Positions 8,290 to 13,352 of a stretch of 15,745 bases of DNA are shown piece after piece. The notes under the pieces are model-generated. The model saw only the letters and a list, made by a program, of their open reading frames with translations, did no database searches and was not told the DNA's origin. A program made the translations under genes and the position numbers. This DNA is from Deltaproteobacteria bacterium (GTDB lineage: Bacteria; Desulfobacterota; Binatia; Binatales; Binataceae). The stretch lies in the NCBI GenBank assembly GCA_021799555.1, contig JAJZAG010000048.1, positions 1 to 15,745 of the forward strand. Reading direction: 5' to 3'. Position 1 is the stretch's first letter; the number at the start of each line of letters is the position of its first letter.

Positions 8290-9618
8290 ATGAAGCAGAC
8301 AACCACTTCAGTTGCGGAGGACGAGATTCGCAGCGGCTTCGGAAACGCCGTCAGAGTAGTCGCGACCGTGCTCCTAACGTTCGCGGTCTTCTTGCACGCG
8401 CAGCTAGCGATCGCAGCGCCGGATAGCGCGTCAGCAGACATTTTTGCCCGTCACGGATGGTTCCTCGGCTTCGCGTTTGTGTTCGTGGGAGGCGCTGCAC
8501 TCAATCTGACGCCGTGCGTCTATCCGCTAATTGGAGTAACCGTCGCGTATTTCGGAAATCAGGGCGGCGGACCGCGTCGCGTGCTCGTGCTGGCGGTGTT
8601 GTTCGTACTCGGGATCGCCGTGATGTTCTCGGCGGTCGGTGTCGCTGTGGCGATGTCGGGGGGACTCTTCGGCGCGGCGATGCAGAATCCTTACGTCCTC
8701 TCGATACTGGCCGCGATGATGATCTTGCTGGCGCTTTCCAGCTTCGGGGTGTTCTCATTTCAGCCGCCGCAGTGGATGCTGCAGCGGGCGGGCGTCGCAC
8801 GGCCGGGTTATGTCGGCGCAATCCTGATGGGACTTGGAATGGGCGTTGTGGCTGCGCCATGCATCGGGCCGTTTGTGCTCGGGTTGCTCCTGATGGTCGA
8901 ACGCAGTGGCAGTGCGATTTTTGGGTTCGCGCTATTCTTTACGCTCGCGCTTGGACTTGGTTTTCCGTATATCTTTCTCGCGCTGGCGGCCGGCAGTATT
9001 CGCAAGCTGCCACGTTCAGGCGAATGGCTCGCATGGGTCGAGCAGCTCTTTGGATTCATCTTGATCGGACTTGCCCTCTACTTCCTCGATCCGGTCGCTC
9101 CCAACCACCTGATGACGCGAATCCTGCCTTACTACGTGGCGATATCTGGAGTCTGGCTCGGGTTCGTGACCAAAGCGGGACGTAAGATTCGCGCGTTCTT
9201 GATAATCAGCACGACGGTGGGGATTGTAGCCGCCGCAGCTCTGGTCTACCTGCTGATTCCGCGATCAGCCCCCAAGCAAGTCGCGTTTTTACCCTTCAGC
9301 GCGCAGACACTGCAGGCTGCGGCCTCCGAACGGCGTCCGGTGCTGATCGATTTTTCTGCGGATTGGTGTATCCCGTGCCGTGAGATGGAGCACTCGACGT
9401 TTGTCAATTCCGCGGTGGTGAAGGAAGCACAGCGGTTTGTCGTGCTGCGCGCCGACATGACGAAAAATGATCGAGCGAACGACGCACTGCGCGGGAAGTT
9501 CGGTGTTGAGGGCGTGCCGACGACGCTGATAATTGACTCGGCCGGGCATATTAGACTGCGCAAGTCGGGCTATATTGGTCCCGACGAACTGCTGGCCGAC
9601 ATGAAACAGATCGATTAA
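8290..9618 (+). CDS. dsbD: DsbD-type thiol:disulfide interchange protein, short form
   Basis: DsbD proteins carry electrons from cytoplasmic thioredoxin across the inner membrane to periplasmic thiol partners. This 442-residue protein has a likely N-terminal signal or first helix (VVATVLLTFAVFLHAQLAIAA). It is followed by a CcdA-like membrane domain with paired cysteines Cys76 in LTPCVYPLIG and Cys191 in AAPCIGPFVLG, and a C-terminal thioredoxin-like domain with WCIPC (Cys360, Cys363). The periplasmic alpha domain of E. coli DsbD (565 residues) is missing, so electrons must pass to a separate partner. I chose the ATG at 8290 because it directly precedes the basic-hydrophobic leader; the frame is open upstream to 8158 inside the RibBA-like gene. 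The ribosome-binding site is weak. The next gene starts 10 bases after its stop. Confidence 0.9.
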   Translation: MKQTTTSVAEDEIRSGFGNAVRVVATVLLTFAVFLHAQLAIAAPDSASADIFARHGWFLGFAFVFVGGAALNLTPCVYPLIGVTVAYFGNQGGGPRRVLVLAVLFVLGIAVMFSAVGVAVAMSGGLFGAAMQNPYVLSILAAMMILLALSSFGVFSFQPPQWMLQRAGVARPGYVGAILMGLGMGVVAAPCIGPFVLGLLLMVERSGSAIFGFALFFTLALGLGFPYIFLALAAGSIRKLPRSGEWLAWVEQLFGFILIGLALYFLDPVAPNHLMTRILPYYVAISGVWLGFVTKAGRKIRAFLIISTTVGIVAAAALVYLLIPRSAPKQVAFLPFSAQTLQAAASERRPVLIDFSADWCIPCREMEHSTFVNSAVVKEAQRFVVLRADMTKNDRANDALRGKFGVEGVPTTLIIDSAGHIRLRKSGYIGPDELLADMKQID

Positions 9619-9628
9619 GAGGCTGACG

Positions 9629-10321
9629 ATGTCAACATCGAGCGAATCATTCGTGCGCGACCTGTTTGCGCTCGTCAAGGAACGGCGTTCCTTTGGGCGG
9701 CATCCGCTGTGGCTCAAGATCGCCGACGGCAAGCTCTCCACGTCTGGGATGCGCGTGTTCGCGGCGCAATTCTTCCTCCAGGTGCGCGAGTTTCCGCGCG
9801 CCGTCAGCGCGTTGCACTCGCGATGCGCCGATAGCGCCGAGCGCGTCAAGCTTGCCGAGAGCCTATACGAAGAAGAAACCGGCCTTATCTCGGGGAGCGC
9901 GCCGCATCCCGAGCTATTCATCCGGATCGGTACGGCGCTCGGAATGCCGCGCGCCGATCTGGTTGAGGCGCGGCCGCTCGCATCGACGGCCGCGTTGATC
10001 GACTGGTTCGAGCTATCGACCAAGGACCGCTCGTTCGCCGAAGGAATCGGCGCGATCAACGTCGCCGCCGAAGGCCAGGTTGTCGGCAACTTCGGGCCGT
10101 TCGCGCGCGCGCTCGAGAAGCACTACGGACTCACGCGGGAGCAGGTTGCCTTCTTCGACGTGCATGAGATCGCGGACCGCGACCATAGCGGCATCGGCGA
10201 CAATATCCTCGCGACGATGACACTGGGCGATTCCGAGCGGGCGCGCATCCGCAGTGCGGCTGAGCGGTCGCTTGATCTATGGTGGCAGTTCTTCGACGGG
10301 ATCGAACGGGTGGCTGCGTGA
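9629..10321 (+). CDS. CADD/PqqC/TenA-like haem-oxygenase-fold diiron protein
   Basis: This 230-residue, all-helical protein belongs to the haem-oxygenase-like diiron group. It resembles Chlamydia CADD, including the stretch ALHSRCADS (residues 61-69). The candidate iron ligands are Glu82 in YEEETG, His93 in APHPELF, Glu148 in NVAAEGQV, and His179, Asp183 and His186 in the H-x3-D-x2-H motif HEIADRDH. These follow the order and near spacing of the CADD ligands. CADD makes p-aminobenzoate from its own Tyr27 with help from Lys152; here those places look like Trp28 and Phe158, so that chemistry is unlikely. AAGAGG with good spacing precedes the ATG, and the start is 10 bases after the DsbD-like stop, so the two are probably co-transcribed. 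The reaction is unknown; oxidation of a small metabolite is plausible. Confidence 0.82.
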   Translation: MSTSSESFVRDLFALVKERRSFGRHPLWLKIADGKLSTSGMRVFAAQFFLQVREFPRAVSALHSRCADSAERVKLAESLYEEETGLISGSAPHPELFIRIGTALGMPRADLVEARPLASTAALIDWFELSTKDRSFAEGIGAINVAAEGQVVGNFGPFARALEKHYGLTREQVAFFDVHEIADRDHSGIGDNILATMTLGDSERARIRSAAERSLDLWWQFFDGIERVAA

Positions 10322-10333
10322 GGGCGGGTTCGT

Positions 10334-10447
10334 TTGGCTAAAAAGCGGGCTCCGAAAAAAATAAAACCATATTTTATTGGTATCGACCATTTAAACGAAG
10401 TTGAAGCCTATTTAGGGATCGAGCTGCCGTTGATTTTCCCCAAGTAA
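10334..10447 (+). CDS. Possible small basic protein, 37 codons (uncertain)
   Basis: A short frame from a TTG start reads MAKKRAPKKIKPYF and continues to GIELPLIFPK before TAA. The first dozen residues are very Lys/Arg-rich; the rest is amphipathic. Codon use is AT-rich (AAA, TTA, TTT, ATT), unlike the GC-ending codons of all neighbours. It is in the same frame as the preceding gene, directly after that gene's TGA. A GGGCGGG tract lies a few bases before the TTG. I do not recognise the sequence. It may be a real small protein, the remnant of a transferred gene, or chance in an AT-rich gap. Confidence 0.25.
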   Translation: MAKKRAPKKIKPYFIGIDHLNEVEAYLGIELPLIFPK

Positions 10448-10459
10448 CACATAAGGTTT

Positions 10460-10481
10460 TTTAGATCGCTACAAATCTAAA
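10460..10481. repeat. AT-rich inverted repeat upstream of gyrB
   Basis: TTTAGAT (10460-10466) is repeated as its reverse complement ATCTAAA (10475-10481) around an 8-base loop. The match is perfect over seven bases but AT-rich and not followed by a T-run on the plus strand, so it is a weak terminator candidate. It sits about 40 bases upstream of the gyrB -35 element, where an operator or supercoiling-sensitive site could be. Confidence 0.3.
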
Positions 10482-10522
10482 CAAACAGCGTTCCTTTTCT
10501 TCGAAGATTCTCAAACTCCGGC

Positions 10523-10551
10523 TTTACATCCGGCTCCGATCGCAGTAGAAT
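10523..10551 (+). promoter_or_regulatory. Sigma70-type promoter for gyrB
   Basis: TTTACA (10523-10528) is followed after exactly 17 bases by TAGAAT (10546-10551). Both boxes match consensus at five of six positions with ideal spacing. Transcription would start near 10558, giving a leader of about 45 bases before the gyrB ATG. This is the best promoter match I found in the window. Confidence 0.6.
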
Positions 10552-10602
10552 TTATGTTCGGTTGAGGGGAGGTCGCGACGGTATCTATCCGCTCTCTTTT
10601 TT

Positions 10603-13017
10603 ATGGCAAACAAGCAAGGTTCTGACGAATACGGTGCCGCGTCCATCAAGGTTCTCGAGGGTCTCCAAGCGGTTCGCAAGCGCCCCGGGATGTACATCGG
10701 CGACACCGCCGAGCGCGGGCTGCATCACCTCGTTAACGAGATCGTTGACAACTCGGTTGACGAAGCGCTGGCCGGCCACTGCACCGAAATCGGCGTCGTC
10801 ATCCTTGGCGACGATCGCGTCTCGGTCGAGGACAACGGCCGCGGCATCCCGACCGACATGCATCCTACTGAAAAGCGCTCCGCGCTCGAGGTCGTGCACA
10901 CGGTTCTGCACGCCGGCGGGAAATTCGAGCGCAGCGCCTACAAAGTATCGGGCGGATTGCACGGCGTGGGCGCCTCGGTCGTCAACGCGCTCAGCGCCGA
11001 GTTCGAGGTTGAAGTCCGTCGCGAAGGCAAGATCTTCTTCCAGCGCTACGAACAGGGAATCCCGAAATCGAAAGTCGAGCAGCGCGGCACCAGCAAGACC
11101 ACCGGCACCAAGACGACCTTTTCTCCAGATCCAGAAATTTTCAAGGAAATCAAATTCAAGTACGAGATTATCGCGCGTTATCTGCGCGAACTGGCCTACC
11201 TGAACGCCGGCCTGAAAATCCGCCTCAAGGATGAACGCACGGGCAAACAAGAGGAGTTTCACTTCGAAGGCGGAATCGCGGAATTTGTCGAGACACTGGC
11301 CGAGAATAACGAATGCCTTCACGATGTGATTTTCTTCAAGGGCGTCAAAGAAGGCGTGGATATCGAGGTCGCCCTGCAGTGGACCGATGCGATCCACGAA
11401 GCCATCTTCAGCTACGCGAACAATATCCATACGGTAGAGGGCGGAACGCATCTGTCGGGGCTCAAGTCCGCTCTGACCCGCACGATCAATTTTTACGCGG
11501 CGAAGAACAATCTGTTTAAGAGTAAGGATACGCGGCTCGAAGGCGACGATACCCGCGAGGGTCTGGTCGCGATTATCAGCGTCAAGCTCGGCGAGCCGCA
11601 ATTCGAGGGCCAGACCAAGACTAAACTCGGCAATTCGGAAGTCGAGGGCTACACCGCCGCTTTAGTGAACGAAAAGCTTGGCGCGCATTTCGAGGAAAAT
11701 CCCTCCGACGCCAAAAAGATTGTCGGTCGCGCGCTCGAGGCTCTTCAGGCCCGCGAGGCCGCACGCAAGGCCAAGGAACTCGTCCGTAGAAAGGGCGCGC
11801 TCGATTCGGGCTCGCTGCCGGGCAAGCTCGCCGATTGCTCCGAGCGCGATCCGGCGCTGTGCGAGCTTTATCTGGTCGAAGGACAATCGGCAGGAGGAAC
11901 AGCCAAAGAAGGTCGCGACCGCAAGACCCAGGCGATCTTGCCGCTGCGCGGCAAGATCCTGAACGTCGAACGCGCGCGAATCGACAAGATGCTGTCCTCG
12001 ACCGAGTTGCGCGTGCTGATCACGGCGCTCGGGATGGGCGTGGGCAAGGACAAGGATCTGTCGAAGCTCCGTTACCATCGCATTGTGATCATGACCGACG
12101 CCGACGTTGACGGCTCGCACATCCGCACTCTGCTGTTGACTTTCTTCTTCCGCCAGTTCATCGAGATCATCGAAAACGGCTACCTGTACGTTGCGCAGCC
12201 TCCGCTGTTCCGTGCCAAGAAGGGGAAGGGCGAACGCTATCTGAAAGACGAAAATTCGCTCGAGGATTATCTGACCGATCTGGGCGCCGACGCGGTCACT
12301 TTCGAAGCTGGCAAGGGAAAAGACGTGCGCGAGTTCAAAGGTGCTGCTCTCAAGGCGATCGTGCGCAAGGCGCTGTACTACGACCGCATGTTCGAGGCGC
12401 TCGAACGGCGCTCCAAAGAGCGTCCGATAATAGCGGCGTTCGCGAAGCTTTCCGCCGAAAAAACGATCACCGACGAAAGCTTCGAATCTGAAAAGGCGGC
12501 CAAGACCATGGCCGAGGCGATGCGCAAGGAAATCGCCGACGACAACCTGACCTATCAGATCGCGCAGGACGGCGAGTCCAAGTGGCGGGCGGTCTTCTCT
12601 CACAGCCATAACGGGTCGCGTCCGCCGACCGTCGTTGACTCGACGCTGTTGCATACCGGAGAGATTCGCGAAATCCGCCGGCTCGCGCCCGATCTCGAAT
12701 CGATCAAGGCGCCCCTTAAGCTCAAGACCGGCGACGCTGAACAGACCGTCACTACTCTCAAGGCCGTCGCCGAAGCAGTCCTCGCCGCTGGACAGAAGGG
12801 CGTCGAAGTGAATCGCTACAAAGGCCTGGGCGAGATGAACGCCGGACAACTCTGGGAGACGACCATGAACCCGGAGACGCGCTCGATGCTGAAAGTGCAG
12901 ATCTCGTCGATAGAAGAGGCGGAGGAGATCTTCGCGAAGTTGATGGGCGATCAGGTCGAGCCGCGGCGCCAGTTTATCGAAGAGAACGCGCTCAACGTCC
13001 GCAACCTCGACATTTGA
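10603..13017 (+). CDS. gyrB: GyrB, DNA gyrase subunit B
   Basis: GyrB is the ATPase subunit of DNA gyrase, which introduces negative supercoils. The 804-residue length equals that of E. coli GyrB. The GHKL ATPase domain shows NEIVDNSVDEALAGHC with catalytic Glu46, VEDNGRGIP with Asp77, SGGLHGVGASVVN, and TKTKLGNSE. The Toprim domain has Glu426 in VEGQSAGG and Asp499, Asp501 and Asp503 in TDADVDGSHIRTL. A long insert of about 165 residues follows, and the tail ends with NRYKGLGEMNAGQLWETTM and RNLDI, as in Proteobacteria. The residue after EG is Gln428 where Asp is nearly universal (E. coli Asp426), and Arg449 replaces Lys447. The ATG at 10603 has no adjacent ribosome-binding site, only a CTCTCTTTTTT tract; a GGGGAGG sits 30 bases upstream. 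It precedes a small ORF and gyrA. Confidence 0.97.
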   Translation: MANKQGSDEYGAASIKVLEGLQAVRKRPGMYIGDTAERGLHHLVNEIVDNSVDEALAGHCTEIGVVILGDDRVSVEDNGRGIPTDMHPTEKRSALEVVHTVLHAGGKFERSAYKVSGGLHGVGASVVNALSAEFEVEVRREGKIFFQRYEQGIPKSKVEQRGTSKTTGTKTTFSPDPEIFKEIKFKYEIIARYLRELAYLNAGLKIRLKDERTGKQEEFHFEGGIAEFVETLAENNECLHDVIFFKGVKEGVDIEVALQWTDAIHEAIFSYANNIHTVEGGTHLSGLKSALTRTINFYAAKNNLFKSKDTRLEGDDTREGLVAIISVKLGEPQFEGQTKTKLGNSEVEGYTAALVNEKLGAHFEENPSDAKKIVGRALEALQAREAARKAKELVRRKGALDSGSLPGKLADCSERDPALCELYLVEGQSAGGTAKEGRDRKTQAILPLRGKILNVERARIDKMLSSTELRVLITALGMGVGKDKDLSKLRYHRIVIMTDADVDGSHIRTLLLTFFFRQFIEIIENGYLYVAQPPLFRAKKGKGERYLKDENSLEDYLTDLGADAVTFEAGKGKDVREFKGAALKAIVRKALYYDRMFEALERRSKERPIIAAFAKLSAEKTITDESFESEKAAKTMAEAMRKEIADDNLTYQIAQDGESKWRAVFSHSHNGSRPPTVVDSTLLHTGEIREIRRLAPDLESIKAPLKLKTGDAEQTVTTLKAVAEAVLAAGQKGVEVNRYKGLGEMNAGQLWETTMNPETRSMLKVQISSIEEAEEIFAKLMGDQVEPRRQFIEENALNVRNLDI

Positions 13018-13068
13018 GCGCCCGCGCACGAACGGGAGCCGCATTCCCGATCGCTCAGGACGCGCGGC

Positions 13069-13302
13069 ATGGGACCCAGAGAAGTTCTTGCCGACGAGAT
13101 TCGCGCGATGGTTACGAATTGCGCGGTATGCGAACGCGACGCACGCGATGCCGAACGCGAAATGGGCATTGTGCTCGGACTCGACGCGATCGCGCATCCG
13201 GAGGACGCCTTCGACTACGACCTCGTGCCGCATCAGCGCGGGCGTCATCGCGAGAAATTGCGCGAGAATATCAGACAGTGGGCGGCGCTTGGCGAATCAT
13301 GA
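13069..13302 (+). CDS. Small hypothetical protein with a CxxC motif between gyrB and gyrA
   Basis: A 77-residue, charged, hydrophilic protein with one CxxC (Cys18 and Cys21 in TNCAVCERD) and no membrane segment. Its codons mostly end in G or C, like the neighbouring genes, and AGGA stands eight bases before the ATG, so it is probably real. Other frames over the same stretch (13014-13352 and 13088-13360) read as Arg/Ala/Ser-rich sequence typical of shadows. It lies 51 bases after gyrB, and its TGA overlaps the ATG of a 17-codon frame that leads to gyrA, so it is likely in the gyrase operon. I do not recognise the family. A metal-binding or redox role is only a guess from the single cysteine pair. 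Confidence 0.6.
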   Translation: MGPREVLADEIRAMVTNCAVCERDARDAEREMGIVLGLDAIAHPEDAFDYDLVPHQRGRHREKLRENIRQWAALGES

Positions 13303-13352
13303 AGCTCACCAAATTTCGAACTTACGCGCTACGCGCTGGAGATCCCGGTTAA
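13299..13352 (+). CDS. 17-codon ORF linking the small protein to gyrA (possible leader peptide)
   Basis: ATG at 13299 overlaps the preceding TGA as ATGA. The frame reads MKLTKFRTYALRAGDPG and ends with TAA at 13350-13352, immediately before the gyrA ATG at 13353. No strong ribosome-binding site is seen, so translation would depend on re-initiation. The arrangement could couple gyrA translation to the upstream gene. It may also be chance. Confidence 0.3.
   Translation: MKLTKFRTYALRAGDPG

Noticed and set aside
10319..10447. UGA at the end of the diiron gene read as selenocysteine, adding the following frame
   Set aside because: The diiron protein already has full family length, no convincing hairpin follows the UGA as a SECIS element would, and the downstream frame has very different codon use.
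10585..11601. Minus-strand ORF of 338 codons opposite the gyrB ATPase domain
   Set aside because: It is a shadow of gyrB with no independent motifs.
11662..13248. Long minus-strand ORF (528 codons) opposite gyrB
   Set aside because: It lies antisense to the conserved Toprim and tail coding of gyrB, has no recognisable domain, and its composition is typical of the reverse strand of a GC-rich gene.
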